From: Bacillota bacterium
GTDB lineage: Bacteria; Actinomycetota; Aquicultoria; Aquicultorales; Aquicultoraceae
Direction of reading: 5' to 3'
Length of the DNA stretch: 40,067 nt
Assembly: GCA_023511485.1 (NCBI GenBank)
Contig: JAIMBH010000022.1
Span: 1 to 40,067 of the forward strand
The notes beneath the pieces were generated by a model. It was not told the DNA's origin. It did not search any database and saw only the letters and a program-made list of their open reading frames with translations. Shown in pieces: positions 31,793 to 40,067 of the stretch. Position 1 is the first letter of the stretch. The number at the start of each line of letters is the position of its first letter. Position numbers and translations under genes: made by a program.

Positions 31793-31887
31793 AGCTCTCA
31801 GCTATCAGCTGTTTGCCATCAACCTTCAGCAAGAAACCGGTACGGATTTATCCGAGGTTGAGAATTAACAGCCGATAGCTGAGAGCT
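31793..31887. repeat. Long inverted repeat between mreB and mreC
   Basis: The arms AGCTCTCAGCTATCAGCTGTT (31793-31813) and its complement at 31867-31887 match in 20 of 21 positions. Inside, TCAACCT/AGGTTGA and CGGA-TTTA-TCCG pair as well, so most of the 95 bases can fold into one structure. It begins five bases after the mreB stop and ends before the AGGGGG ribosome site of mreC. No T-tract follows. Confidence 0.75.
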
Positions 31888-31903
31888 ATTATAGGGGGCT
31901 TTT

Positions 31904-32752
31904 ATGCCTGATTTTTTTAGCAGACGCAGTTACCTTGTGCTAATCATATTAATTGCCGTAAGCATATTTATAACAACCGTCCACTATCGTGAAGGCGAGG
32001 ACGGTTTAATCCACCGGTCCGAGCGGTTGGTCATGGCAGCGATATCACCGCTACAGGCGGCCGTTACCAGTATTCTTACCCCAGTAAAGGATGGTTGGGA
32101 TTATCTCGTTCACTTTGGAGACTTAAAGCGCGAAAATAGAGGACTTAAACAGGAGATTGATCACCTGAGAGAGCAGGTGTTCGAACTTCAGAGCTTAAAG
32201 CGTGAAAACTCCCGCCTTCGGTCGCTTATAGGCTTTAAGGATCAACTGCAGTATGAAACCATTCCCGCACGGGTTATAGGAATGCCTGCCAGCAATTGGT
32301 GGTCGTCGGTCATCATAGACAAGGGATATTCAGACGGCGTGCGAAGGCACATGCCTGTCATAGCGGGTGGCAGTCTCATCGGGCAGGTTGTTGATGTAAC
32401 ACAGAGCGCATCCAAAGTAACTCTTTTAAACGATGTTCAAAGCGGGGTTTCGGTCCAGGTCGAGAGCACGGGTGAGATAGGTGTTGTTAAAGGCCAGTTA
32501 AGGGAAAACAGGCTTAGCTTGCGCTATATATCCCGGGACTCAGCTATACAAGTTGGGGATAGGATAGTTACATCAGGTCTTGGCGGGTTATTCCCAAGAG
32601 GGCTTTATGTAGGTAAAGTATCGAAAGTAACTCTATCGGGCTATGGTTTGTACAAAAATGTCGAAGTAATGCCCCCGGTCGACTTTTCCAGCCTTGAAGA
32701 AGTTCTGGTTGTTAAGTGCGAACCAATCACAGCTTTCAAGGAGGGTAACTGA
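31904..32752 (+). CDS. mreC: Rod-shape-determining protein MreC
   Basis: The 282-residue protein has an N-terminal membrane anchor (residues about 7-24), a periplasm-side coiled coil (about 65-105, with LKQEIDHLREQVFELQSLKRENSRL) and the paired beta domains of MreC (VIGMPASNWWSSVIIDKGYSDGV, GDRIVTSGLGGLFPRGLYVGKV). MreC links MreB and MreD to the transpeptidase PBP2. AGGGGGC lies just before the ATG. Its stop overlaps the mreD start as TGATG. Confidence 0.95.
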   Translation: MPDFFSRRSYLVLIILIAVSIFITTVHYREGEDGLIHRSERLVMAAISPLQAAVTSILTPVKDGWDYLVHFGDLKRENRGLKQEIDHLREQVFELQSLKRENSRLRSLIGFKDQLQYETIPARVIGMPASNWWSSVIIDKGYSDGVRRHMPVIAGGSLIGQVVDVTQSASKVTLLNDVQSGVSVQVESTGEIGVVKGQLRENRLSLRYISRDSAIQVGDRIVTSGLGGLFPRGLYVGKVSKVTLSGYGLYKNVEVMPPVDFSSLEEVLVVKCEPITAFKEGN

Positions 32753-33273
32753 TGTGGCCGATAGTTCAATCATGCTTGTTGGTATTAGTTGCCTTCATAT
32801 TTCAGGCAACTGTTGTACCACACATGGCGGTTTCAGGGGCTAAGCCGGATATAGTTATTATTATCACCGCACTTTACGGTTTTACTTATGGTCCCCAAAT
32901 TGGAACGGTGGCTGGTTTCTTTGGGGGTCTACTTGGCGATCTTCTATCGGGGTCACACGTTGGTATTGGGCTCATAAGTAAATCAATCGTCGGGTTTTTT
33001 GCCGGCCTTGTCAAAAGGGCTATATTTGTCGAAAACATGCTTCTTACAATGCTTGCGATTTTTATTGCTACTTGCATAAATCAGTTTATCTACGTTGGGT
33101 TTATGTTTTTGCTTGGCGAGACTACGCCAATAAAGGTTCTGGTAACCGGCATAGTTTTGCCATCGGCTACATATAACGCAATATTGGCACCTTTTGTTTA
33201 TATGATGCTGCGCCGGTTTATGGTGTTTAAACAAGAAGCACCGGTGGTGAGGATAGCGAAGAAGTATGATTAA
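32752..33273 (+). CDS. mreD: Rod-shape-determining protein MreD
   Basis: The 173-residue integral membrane protein has five or six hydrophobic segments and the family pattern KPDIVIIITALYGFTYGPQIGTVAGFFGGLLGDLLSG, in which the G-x-x-x-G-D-x-x-S-G loop is conserved. It is part of the membrane complex of the elongasome. GGAGGG precedes the ATG inside the end of mreC, and a one-base overlap couples the two. Confidence 0.92.
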   Translation: MWPIVQSCLLVLVAFIFQATVVPHMAVSGAKPDIVIIITALYGFTYGPQIGTVAGFFGGLLGDLLSGSHVGIGLISKSIVGFFAGLVKRAIFVENMLLTMLAIFIATCINQFIYVGFMFLLGETTPIKVLVTGIVLPSATYNAILAPFVYMMLRRFMVFKQEAPVVRIAKKYD

Positions 33274-33280
33274 AAAGCTA

Positions 33281-33297
33281 ACGGCTTTATAAGCCGT
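33281..33297. repeat. Short inverted repeat between mreD and mrdA
   Basis: ACGGCTT-TAT-AAGCCGT lies eight bases after the mreD stop. No T-run follows and the operon clearly continues, so it may act in message stability. Confidence 0.5.
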
Positions 33298-33341
33298 GGA
33301 GTGATCACTAGATCATAAGCTGTATAGGCATAAAGGGTTAA

Positions 33342-35252
33342 ATGAAGTTAATAGACACTACTCTTGAGAGAAACGTAAAACCTGAAGACGTAAGATCCAG
33401 GCTCTTGATTCTTTCTTTTATTGCGATTGGTATTTTTACTATTTTAATCAGCAGGCTCTGGTTTTTACAGGTAATGGGCGGTCAGATGTATATGGAGCTT
33501 GCTGAGGGCAATTATATTAGAGTTATTCCTGTGGATGCACCAAGAGGCTTAATCTATGATCGCAATGGTCAGGTTCTGGTTAATAACCGTCCAAGCACCG
33601 GGGTTTCCGTATCTCCGCAGATCGCCGAAAAGTATCCCGAGAGCCTTAAGAAGCTATCCAAAATACTGGGGATGTCTATTGGTGAGATTAAAGAAAAAAT
33701 TGCCGAAAAAAAAGTCGACCCATTAAAGCCAAGGGTTATTAAATGGGATTTAACCGATCAGGTGCTTGCCTATATCGAGGAACATAAAATGGAGCTCCTG
33801 GGCGTTGATATTGTTACCGAGCCCATCAGGTCCTATCCGCATGGTACCCTGGGTGCTCACATCTTAGGTTATATAGGGGAAATTTCCGAACAGGAGATGG
33901 CCAAATTAAAAGATACAGGCGACTACATGCTTGGAGATACGATTGGTAAAACTGGCGTTGAGAGTATTTATGAGAAAATTTTAAGAGGCGAGAAGGGAAG
34001 CCAGCAACTAGAGGTCAACGCATCGGGAAGGCCTCTCAGGGTGATAAAGAATCAGGACCCAATCCCTGGATCAAACCTGGTACTCAGCGTTGACCTTAAT
34101 GTACAGCAGGCGGCCGAGCAAGCAATCAACGAGGCAATTCAGCAGGCAAAAAGCACCGGAAAGCCGGAAAACGGCGCAAACGCCGACGCCGGGGCTGCTG
34201 TCGTTCTCGACCCCAGAAATGGAGAGATAATAGCGATGGCGAGTTATCCCACTTACAATCCAGAACTCTTCGTTGGCGGTATATCCAAACAAGATTGGGA
34301 TAACTTGCTTAATCCAGACAACAAATTTCCCTTAAACAATCGAGCTCTTATGGCTTATCCTCCGGGGTCGACATTTAAGCCGGTAACATTGATAGGTGCG
34401 CTTGCCGACGGCTTGACGGCAAAAGATGAGTCGTTTCTATGTCAGGGGTCATGGGATGGTTTAGGCAAAAAGTGGGTTAGGTGGTGTTGGAACCACTCGG
34501 GTCATGGACGTCTTGGATTGGTAAAGGCTATCTACGATTCATGCGATACCGTATTTTATATAATCGGGCAAAGATTTTATCGTCAGGGTGAGGAGAGACT
34601 TCAATACTGGGCAAAGATTTTTGGTTTTGGGTCGATTACCGGAGTTGATCTGCCAATGGAGGCCAAGGGCCGGGTTCCGGATAAAGCGTGGAAAAAAGAA
34701 TTCAACAAGGGCAATCCGGAGTACCAAAGGTGGTATCCCGGGGATACAGTTAACATAGCTATTGGGCAGGGTGATCTATTGGCAACTCCGCTGCAAATGG
34801 CATCATTTTACGCCGCCATTGCCAACGGTGGGACATTTTATCGTCCCCACATAGGCAAGGCAATGATATCGTGGAACGGCAATGTCAAGACTGAATTTCA
34901 GATTAAACCAGAAGATAAACACGAACTGCCGGTCTCAAAAGATATGATAAGGTATACCCAGTCAGCGCTTGAGCAAGTTACAACCCAGGGTACTGCAGCC
35001 GCTGCCTTTGCCGGTTTTCCGGTGAGGACTGCCGGCAAAACTGGGACATCACAGGTTAGAGGAAAGGAAGACTTTGCATGGTACGTTGGGTATGCTCCGG
35101 CCGATGACCCTAAATACGTTGTTGCTGTCATGATAGAGCAGGGGGGGCACGGTGGATCAACAGCTGCCCCGGCGGCAAGAAAGATTCTTGCCACAGCTCT
35201 TGGGTACTATGATAAAGGAGCCGGCTCAAATATTTACGACCCATCGAGGTAA
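33342..35252 (+). CDS. mrdA: Penicillin-binding protein 2, elongasome transpeptidase
   Basis: The 636-residue class B PBP has an N-terminal membrane anchor (about 24-48), the dimerisation/pedestal region starting at RGLIYDRNGQVLVNNRPS, and a transpeptidase domain. The domain contains the active-site Ser in PPGSTFKPVT (S-x-x-K), the SCD motif in YDSCDTVFY and the KTGTSQ motif near residue 567. It cross-links new peptidoglycan during elongation with RodA as partner. AAAGGG precedes the ATG. Length and motif order are normal. Confidence 0.95.
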   Translation: MKLIDTTLERNVKPEDVRSRLLILSFIAIGIFTILISRLWFLQVMGGQMYMELAEGNYIRVIPVDAPRGLIYDRNGQVLVNNRPSTGVSVSPQIAEKYPESLKKLSKILGMSIGEIKEKIAEKKVDPLKPRVIKWDLTDQVLAYIEEHKMELLGVDIVTEPIRSYPHGTLGAHILGYIGEISEQEMAKLKDTGDYMLGDTIGKTGVESIYEKILRGEKGSQQLEVNASGRPLRVIKNQDPIPGSNLVLSVDLNVQQAAEQAINEAIQQAKSTGKPENGANADAGAAVVLDPRNGEIIAMASYPTYNPELFVGGISKQDWDNLLNPDNKFPLNNRALMAYPPGSTFKPVTLIGALADGLTAKDESFLCQGSWDGLGKKWVRWCWNHSGHGRLGLVKAIYDSCDTVFYIIGQRFYRQGEERLQYWAKIFGFGSITGVDLPMEAKGRVPDKAWKKEFNKGNPEYQRWYPGDTVNIAIGQGDLLATPLQMASFYAAIANGGTFYRPHIGKAMISWNGNVKTEFQIKPEDKHELPVSKDMIRYTQSALEQVTTQGTAAAAFAGFPVRTAGKTGTSQVRGKEDFAWYVGYAPADDPKYVVAVMIEQGGHGGSTAAPAARKILATALGYYDKGAGSNIYDPSR

Positions 35253-35295
35253 CGCAGGTTTGGAGTGCAGGAAATTTAAAAGTTTATAGATTTAG

Positions 35296-35314
35296 GCCTG
35301 CTTGCGCAGCAGGC
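35296..35314. repeat. GC-rich hairpin between mrdA and rodA
   Basis: GCCTGCT-TGCGC-AGCAGGC is a seven-base perfect stem in the 90-base gap. It is not followed by T residues. It may be a local pausing or processing element. Confidence 0.5.
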
Positions 35315-35342
35315 GGAGCGAGTATCAGGAATTGATTAGGAC

Positions 35343-36452
35343 ATGATGGACTTAAGGAGCATAAACCGCAAAATAGACTTAACTATGGTTGCAGCAGTAC
35401 TGTTATTATGCATTTATGGTGTAATTGCAGTTTTCAGTGCAACCCAGTCGACTTCTCTAAACGGCGGTGATCCGTATTTCTTTTTAAAAAAACAGATTGT
35501 CGCATTTGCTATTGGCTTGGTGATACTTCTTGCCTTATTATTTTCTAATTATAATAAGTGGAAGAACTACATGGCCTTCCTTTATGTGTTAAACGTTCTC
35601 GTTCTCATTGCCGTATTTTTTGTTGGACAGACCCACAAGGGTGCGCAAAGCTGGTTTCAAATTGGATTTTTCCAGCTGCAACCGTCCGAGTTTAGCAAAC
35701 TTATCCTTATCGTAACTCTCGCAAGCTTTTTGGCCAACCGCAAGAGCCAGTTAGATAGTATGCGAGATTTGCTTCTGTCTCTTGCCCATGTCGGCTTACC
35801 TTTGCTTTTAGTCTTAGCCCAGCCAGACCTTGGGACCGCAATGTGCTATATTGCAATCTTGCTTGGGATGATGTTGGTGGCAGGCTTCCCAGGTCGCCAT
35901 TTTGCGATCATAATTCTGGCGGGTATAATCATAGCTATTGTCGGTATTCAGCTTCATGTTTTAAAGGACTATCAAATCGACAGGTTGACCGTTTTTGTTA
36001 ATCCTGATAACGACCCAAAAGGTGCAGGTTACAATCTGCTCCAGTCAAAGATAGCAATTGGCTCAGGGCAGTTGTTCGGTAAAGGGATTTTCTCGGGAAC
36101 TCAGACAAGGCTACAGTTCCTACCTGAGAGGCATACCGATTTTATTTTTTCAGTTATTGGTGAAGAGGCCGGGTTCTTTGGCGCAACGCTCTTGCTGCTT
36201 CTTTTCCTTGTACTTATTATGCGGGGTTTGCAGACTGCAGTATTTGCTAAGAACCTCTTCGGAACGCTACTCGCCACGGGGATAATCTCACTCTGGTTAT
36301 TCCAGATATTAGTAAACATTGGAATGACAATCGGGCTTATGCCGATCACCGGTATCCCTCTTCCGTTTATAAGCTATGGAAACAGCTCATTAATCGTTCA
36401 CCTGATGGGCGTTGGAATACTTCTTAATATTTATGCCCGCCGTTATGTATAA
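35343..36452 (+). CDS. rodA: RodA peptidoglycan glycosyltransferase
   Basis: The 369-residue SEDS protein has about ten membrane segments. Its conserved stretches are GAQSWFQIGFFQLQPSEFSKL, QPDLGTAM, NPDNDPKGAGYNLLQSKIAIGSG, LPERHTDFIFSVIGEEAGF and GIPLPFISYGNSS. It polymerises lipid II together with PBP2. The last motif has N where most relatives have G (YGGSS). The first of two adjacent ATG codons is used here; either could serve. An AT-rich inverted repeat overlaps the stop codon. Confidence 0.95.
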   Translation: MMDLRSINRKIDLTMVAAVLLLCIYGVIAVFSATQSTSLNGGDPYFFLKKQIVAFAIGLVILLALLFSNYNKWKNYMAFLYVLNVLVLIAVFFVGQTHKGAQSWFQIGFFQLQPSEFSKLILIVTLASFLANRKSQLDSMRDLLLSLAHVGLPLLLVLAQPDLGTAMCYIAILLGMMLVAGFPGRHFAIIILAGIIIAIVGIQLHVLKDYQIDRLTVFVNPDNDPKGAGYNLLQSKIAIGSGQLFGKGIFSGTQTRLQFLPERHTDFIFSVIGEEAGFFGATLLLLLFLVLIMRGLQTAVFAKNLFGTLLATGIISLWLFQILVNIGMTIGLMPITGIPLPFISYGNSSLIVHLMGVGILLNIYARRYV

Positions 36453-36491
36453 TCTAGATACTAGAGACTTGAGACTAAAAACTAGATTATA
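36448..36491. terminator. AT-rich inverted repeat at the end of rodA
   Basis: TATAATCTAG (36448-36457) and CTAGATTATA (36482-36491) are perfect ten-base arms around a 24-base A/G-rich spacer, and the left arm includes the rodA stop. It marks the end of the mre operon but lacks a GC-rich stem and a T-tract, so termination is only a possibility. Confidence 0.35.
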
Positions 36492-36613
36492 GTTATTTAC
36501 CTAGTATTCACGCTACAGCCACGCATCATTAGTTCCGAGTTAATAGATAGTACGAAACGCTGGTTTTATAGTATGGCTTGTGAATTATCACTACATTGTT
36601 TACAAGGAGAAAT

Positions 36614-37534
36614 ATGTCTAAGCTTAGTCAGCTTAAAAAAATTAGAAATATTGCCCAGGTCTTAAAGGCTGTGCGCAAGGAGGCAGAAAAGCAGGTCGCT
36701 ATAGCTGTGATCGCCGACCCCGAAATAGAAGCTGAGATATTGGCAAAGTTCGGAGGTGCTGGGTCAGATGGTGTGGTTTTTGGTATGGGGGGTTTATCCA
36801 ATGCTGCTGAATGGGAGGCAAAGTTAAAAGAGGCCGAACTAGCGCTTGTTATTATATCGCCTGGAAAAACAAGTAAAGATCTTGAGCAGATGGTTAAGCA
36901 GGCTACCAAGGCAAGAAATAAGCTCATTGTAGTGACAGGGCGGGATATAAATGACTGGCTTGCAGATAACCTGGCGGATGTCTTTCGGGTAAGCGGAGAA
37001 GACGTGCTATTTATCCCGATTTCTGATGATAAAGCATTTAAAACCATGCTAATTCCCAAGGTTCTGAATAAAATAAAGGGCAAAGAGGTGGCTTTGGCGG
37101 CTGCAGTGCCCGCATTTAAGGATGAGGTTGCCCGTCGGATAATAGGGGATACGGCAAAACAGAATGCTATTATTGGGATTGCAGTGTTTGTACCAGGAGC
37201 CGACATGCCGCTTCTTACCGTGAACCAAATAAAAATGGTTCTTAGGCTATCGGCGGTATATAATCAGGAACTTAGCGTAAAAAGATTATACGAGATTCTA
37301 GCTGTTGTAGGCGGAGGGTTTGCTTTTAGGGAAGCGGCGAGGCAGACATTGTCGGTGATCCCGGTTGCCGGATGGGCCATAAAGGGCGGAGTCGCATATG
37401 GCGGTACTATCGCAATGGGACAGCTTGCAAAGAAATATTTTGAAGACTGGAAAGGTGAGGCTAGTGGACCTCTGGCCGCAAATAGAGAAAATATTGCCGA
37501 GAGTGGAGAAGCCAAGCAGATACATAAACCATGA
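36614..37534 (+). CDS. DUF697-domain protein
   Basis: The 306-residue protein has an N-terminal part (about 30-150) with a Rossmann-like rhythm of strands (VAIAVIADPEIEAEIL, LALVIISPG, KLIVVTGRD). Its C-terminal DUF697 part is recognisable from FVPGADMPLLTVNQIKMVLRLSAVYNQEL, YEILAVVGGGFAFREAARQTL and IPVAGWAIKGGVAYGGTIAMGQ. DUF697 proteins occur beside or fused to small GTPases, and a membrane-near role is suspected but not established. I use ATG 36614 (AAGGAG seven bases upstream), not the longer TTG 36596 frame. The next gene starts within it. Confidence 0.82.
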   Translation: MSKLSQLKKIRNIAQVLKAVRKEAEKQVAIAVIADPEIEAEILAKFGGAGSDGVVFGMGGLSNAAEWEAKLKEAELALVIISPGKTSKDLEQMVKQATKARNKLIVVTGRDINDWLADNLADVFRVSGEDVLFIPISDDKAFKTMLIPKVLNKIKGKEVALAAAVPAFKDEVARRIIGDTAKQNAIIGIAVFVPGADMPLLTVNQIKMVLRLSAVYNQELSVKRLYEILAVVGGGFAFREAARQTLSVIPVAGWAIKGGVAYGGTIAMGQLAKKYFEDWKGEASGPLAANRENIAESGEAKQIHKP

Positions 37535-39335
37535 ATTAAACTCGGTTCATAAACCAACTACTAAAGATATGCTAAGAGTAGCGCTGGCCTATCCGGATAT
37601 CTACGAGGTAGGCCTGCCTAACATGGGACTTCAGATTCTATACGAGGTACTAAATGAACGCGAGGGAATTGTAGCTGAGCGGGTTTATGCTCCGTGGAAG
37701 GACATGGAGGCTGCGATGCGAGAATTCGGTATCCCTCTTTTTACTTTAGAGACCCACAGCCAGGTGGCCGATTTTGATATACTTGGCTTTTCCCTGCAAC
37801 ACGAACTTATCTATACAAATGTTCTCAATATGCTGGACCTGGCGGGTATACCAATCCATGCAAAAGAGCGGGATGCCACGCAGCCGCTTGTAATTGCCGG
37901 CGGGCCCGGTGCGGTAAATCCTGAACCGATGTCTGCATTTTTTGACCTTTTCGTTATCGGTGAAGCTGAGGAGCTAATCATAGAGATTGCAGACATTGTG
38001 AAGGTCTGGAAGGATCGGGGAGGAAAAGATAAACAAGAACTGTTAAAGAAGTTAGCGAATGTACCCGGCGTTTATGTGCCTCTTTTTTATACCGTTAACT
38101 ATACCAAAGACGGGCTACTAAAAGAAATTGTGCCGGATAACGGTGTGCCGCCTATAGTTACCAGGCGTATAGTAAAAGATTTTAGCAAGATTTCTGTACC
38201 CGCAAAGCCGATCATCCCATTCGTCGATACAGTTCATGACAGATGCTCTGTCGAGGTAATGCGTGGCTGCACAAGAGGGTGTCGCTTCTGTCAGGCAGGA
38301 ATCATATATCGTCCGGTGAGGGAGAGAACAAAGGAACAAATCATCGAAGGGATATCTACGATACTTGAGAACACCGGTTATGAAGAAGTCTCGTTATCTT
38401 CTCTTAGCAGCACCGATTTTACTTTGATTGAAGATACCTTAAAAGAGCTATCGGAAAAATATGCTAAAGAGGGAATCGCAATATCTCTGCCTTCGCTGCG
38501 CGTCGATGCTTTTTCAATTAAACTGGTAGAAGAGATAGCAAAAGTAAAAAAGACAGGGCTTACATTTGCACCTGAAGCAGGGACACAGCGTCTGCGGGAC
38601 GTGATAAACAAAAATGTGACCGAAGCAGACATCTTGAACACTGTAAGGACAGCATTTGAGGCGGGGTGGCAGAAGATAAAACTCTATTTCATGGTGGGGC
38701 TTCCAACTGAGACCGAGGAAGACCTTCTTGGGATAGTAGAACTAAGCAGGAAAATAGTAGAAATTGGTTATCAGAAATTGGATAGGCTCTCAAGGTCTCG
38801 TTTGATGGTAACTGTTAGTGTGTCGGCTTTTGCGCCAAAGCCGGATACACCGTTTCAGTGGGTTGCCCAAAACACGCTTGAAGAATTTGAAAAAAAGCAG
38901 CGGTTTTTAAGTGAACGAATCAAAGGAAGGCACCTTTCCTTTAAATGGCATAACCCAAAATCGGCTGTTATTGAAGGAGCCATAGCCAGAGGAGATAGAA
39001 GGGTCGCCGATGTGATCTACAGGGCCTGGCAGCTCGGCTGCAAATTCGACGCCTGGACGAAAGAGTTTAAGTACGATATCTGGATCAAGGCGTTTAGCGA
39101 CGTGGGATTTGACCCGTGTTTCTATGCAGCCAGGGAGCGCGAGATTGATGAGGTGCTTCCATGGCAGCATATAGGTACCGGTGTCGATCAGAGCTTTCTC
39201 CAAGCCGAATATGAGAACGCACTCGCCGGAATACTTACGGAAGATTGCAGATTTGGTACATGCAGCGCCTGCGGTGTTTGCACAAATCTTGACGCAGATA
39301 ACATAACTTTCGGTAAGGTGGCGGTAAGTGGTTAG
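37464..39335 (+). CDS. TIGR03960-type radical SAM protein with B12-binding-like N-terminus
   Basis: The 623-residue protein starts MDLWPQIEKILPRVEKPSRY, the usual N-terminus of this family. A B12-binding-like fold follows (LRVALAYPDIYEVGLPNMGLQ). The radical SAM core has the 4Fe-4S motif CTRGCRFCQAG and FAPEAGTQRLRDVINKN, and the C-terminal cysteines CRFGTCSACGVC may bind another cluster. Its reaction is unknown. GTG 37464 is preceded by AAAGGTGAGG and overlaps the DUF697 gene by 71 bases. The open frame reaches further back to 37398, which is unlikely to be used. The next gene is its usual partner. Confidence 0.88.
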   Translation: MDLWPQIEKILPRVEKPSRYINHELNSVHKPTTKDMLRVALAYPDIYEVGLPNMGLQILYEVLNEREGIVAERVYAPWKDMEAAMREFGIPLFTLETHSQVADFDILGFSLQHELIYTNVLNMLDLAGIPIHAKERDATQPLVIAGGPGAVNPEPMSAFFDLFVIGEAEELIIEIADIVKVWKDRGGKDKQELLKKLANVPGVYVPLFYTVNYTKDGLLKEIVPDNGVPPIVTRRIVKDFSKISVPAKPIIPFVDTVHDRCSVEVMRGCTRGCRFCQAGIIYRPVRERTKEQIIEGISTILENTGYEEVSLSSLSSTDFTLIEDTLKELSEKYAKEGIAISLPSLRVDAFSIKLVEEIAKVKKTGLTFAPEAGTQRLRDVINKNVTEADILNTVRTAFEAGWQKIKLYFMVGLPTETEEDLLGIVELSRKIVEIGYQKLDRLSRSRLMVTVSVSAFAPKPDTPFQWVAQNTLEEFEKKQRFLSERIKGRHLSFKWHNPKSAVIEGAIARGDRRVADVIYRAWQLGCKFDAWTKEFKYDIWIKAFSDVGFDPCFYAAREREIDEVLPWQHIGTGVDQSFLQAEYENALAGILTEDCRFGTCSACGVCTNLDADNITFGKVAVSG

Positions 39336-39442
39336 CCATTGGCTGGCTATTTAGCGGCTTTATATAGTTTTTGTGTTCATTGGAAGATTTCAAAAGAAAG
39401 ATTCTAAAAGCTTAAGTTTCTAGTTTTGGAGCTGGTTATATT

Positions 39443-40067
39443 ATGCCTAAGCTAATAATTGAATATGGCAAAAATGGCCCGTTAAAATATTTATCTCATC
39501 TTGAGCTGGCACGCGCTTTTCAGCGGGCATTTCGCCGGGCCAATATAGGGATTAAAATGAGCAGCGGTTATAGCCCGAGGCCTAAAATATCACATGGGCA
39601 GGCGCTTTCTGTCGGTTTTGGAAGTTCTGCAGAGTATATGCTGGTAGAAGCCAAGGAGTATATCCCGGCAGAGGAATTAATTAAAAAAATATCTTCCGTC
39701 TTACCAAAAGGAATAGCTATCAGCAGGGCGAAATATATCAAGGATAGACAGGGCTCAATAATGAGCTTAGTGCAGAGCCTGGCCTATAGAATAAAGGTCA
39801 AGCTGGATGGCGGCGATGTACATATAGAACCATTTATTGCCCAGCTTAGGGATGAAGGGCGCTTGCTGGTCAAACATAAGGAAAAGCAAAAATGGGTAGA
39901 AACTAACAAAGCTATTCTGGATTGGCAGGTCGAGTACAGAAGCGGGGATGTCTATGGTTTCTATATGTTACTATCCACCGGCAATCAGAATAATATTCGC
40001 CCCGAGGTTGCGGTCGGCAAATTATCCGAGATGTTCCCGGAGCTTGGCGGCGTTGAAATCCTCGAAG
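39443..40067 (+). CDS. TIGR03936/DUF2344 radical SAM-associated protein, 5' part
   Basis: From ATG 39443 the frame is open to the window edge (208 codons). It begins MPKLIIEYGKNGPLKYLSHL and has ELARAFQRAFRRANI and SSGYSPRPKISHGQALSVGF, which identify the DUF2344 family. In many Gram-positive genomes this protein is encoded next to, or fused with, the TIGR03960 radical SAM protein, as here. A ribonuclease G gene and the L21/L27 ribosomal protein genes often follow, and these would be the expected next genes outside this window. Ribosome site GGAG is at a long spacing of about ten bases. The 3' end is cut by the window. Confidence 0.88.
   Translation, partial: MPKLIIEYGKNGPLKYLSHLELARAFQRAFRRANIGIKMSSGYSPRPKISHGQALSVGFGSSAEYMLVEAKEYIPAEELIKKISSVLPKGIAISRAKYIKDRQGSIMSLVQSLAYRIKVKLDGGDVHIEPFIAQLRDEGRLLVKHKEKQKWVETNKAILDWQVEYRSGDVYGFYMLLSTGNQNNIRPEVAVGKLSEMFPELGGVEILE

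Noticed and set aside
36596-36613. Upstream TTG start for the DUF697 gene
   Set aside because: The Shine-Dalgarno AAGGAG lies downstream of that TTG and at ideal distance from ATG 36614.
1-40067. tRNA and rRNA genes
   Set aside because: No segment with a T-loop GTTCGA-type core plus acceptor pairing stood out on reading; this is a visual search only and could miss one.

Overview
The window reads as chromosome from a Gram-positive-type (monoderm) bacterium with moderate GC. The evidence is a PspC/toastrack envelope cluster, a complete rod-shape operon (mreB-mreC-mreD-mrdA-rodA) and a paired B12-type radical SAM / DUF2344 module of the kind found in Clostridia and deep Actinobacteria. The E2 lipoyl site lies in an EVST-A-K context that resembles actinobacterial E2 proteins, so a deep-branching actinobacterial lineage is my first guess. 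This is a weak inference from gene content, not a taxonomic assignment. I saw no rRNA, convincing tRNA or CRISPR array.

Layout. 169-2632: a DUF981-type membrane protein converges on a two-gene ABC-2 exporter operon. 3031-12363: a secreted 2832-residue YD/RHS-repeat protein of the WapA type with an unfamiliar Lys-rich C-terminal tail. It overlaps by ATGA a small polytopic membrane protein (candidate immunity partner) and is followed by a 77-residue orphan. 12364-13181: a gene-poor scar with a truncated REP-associated (IS200-like) transposase, a decayed 3' end of a PspC-type gene and the first copy of a 205-bp repeat. 13182-19274: two tandem copies of a three-gene module (LiaF/toastrack protein; larger DUF5668-toastrack protein; double PspC protein). 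A nearly identical noncoding segment precedes each copy, although the proteins have diverged widely.

19396-21585: a Cas4/AddB-like Fe-S nuclease with an apparently leaderless promoter, a SagB-type nitroreductase and a small DUF2795-like protein. 28430-21711 (minus strand): a six-gene run lpdA-E1alpha-E1beta-E2-lipB-lipA, that is, a complete 2-oxoacid dehydrogenase complex with the two enzymes that make its lipoyl cofactor. 28718-29848: an FAD pyridine-nucleotide/quinone-type oxidoreductase, divergent from that operon.

30044-36452: radC followed by mreB, mreC, mreD, mrdA (PBP2) and rodA, the elongasome for lateral wall growth. 36614-end: a DUF697 protein, a TIGR03960-type radical SAM protein whose start overlaps it, and the 5' part of a TIGR03936/DUF2344 protein that runs off the window.

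Two areas look the most novel. One is the duplicated PspC/toastrack cassette, where the intergenic DNA is far better conserved than the genes. The other is the RHS locus, with its undescribed tail, its candidate immunity protein and an inserted three-fold 20-residue repeat inside the YD array.
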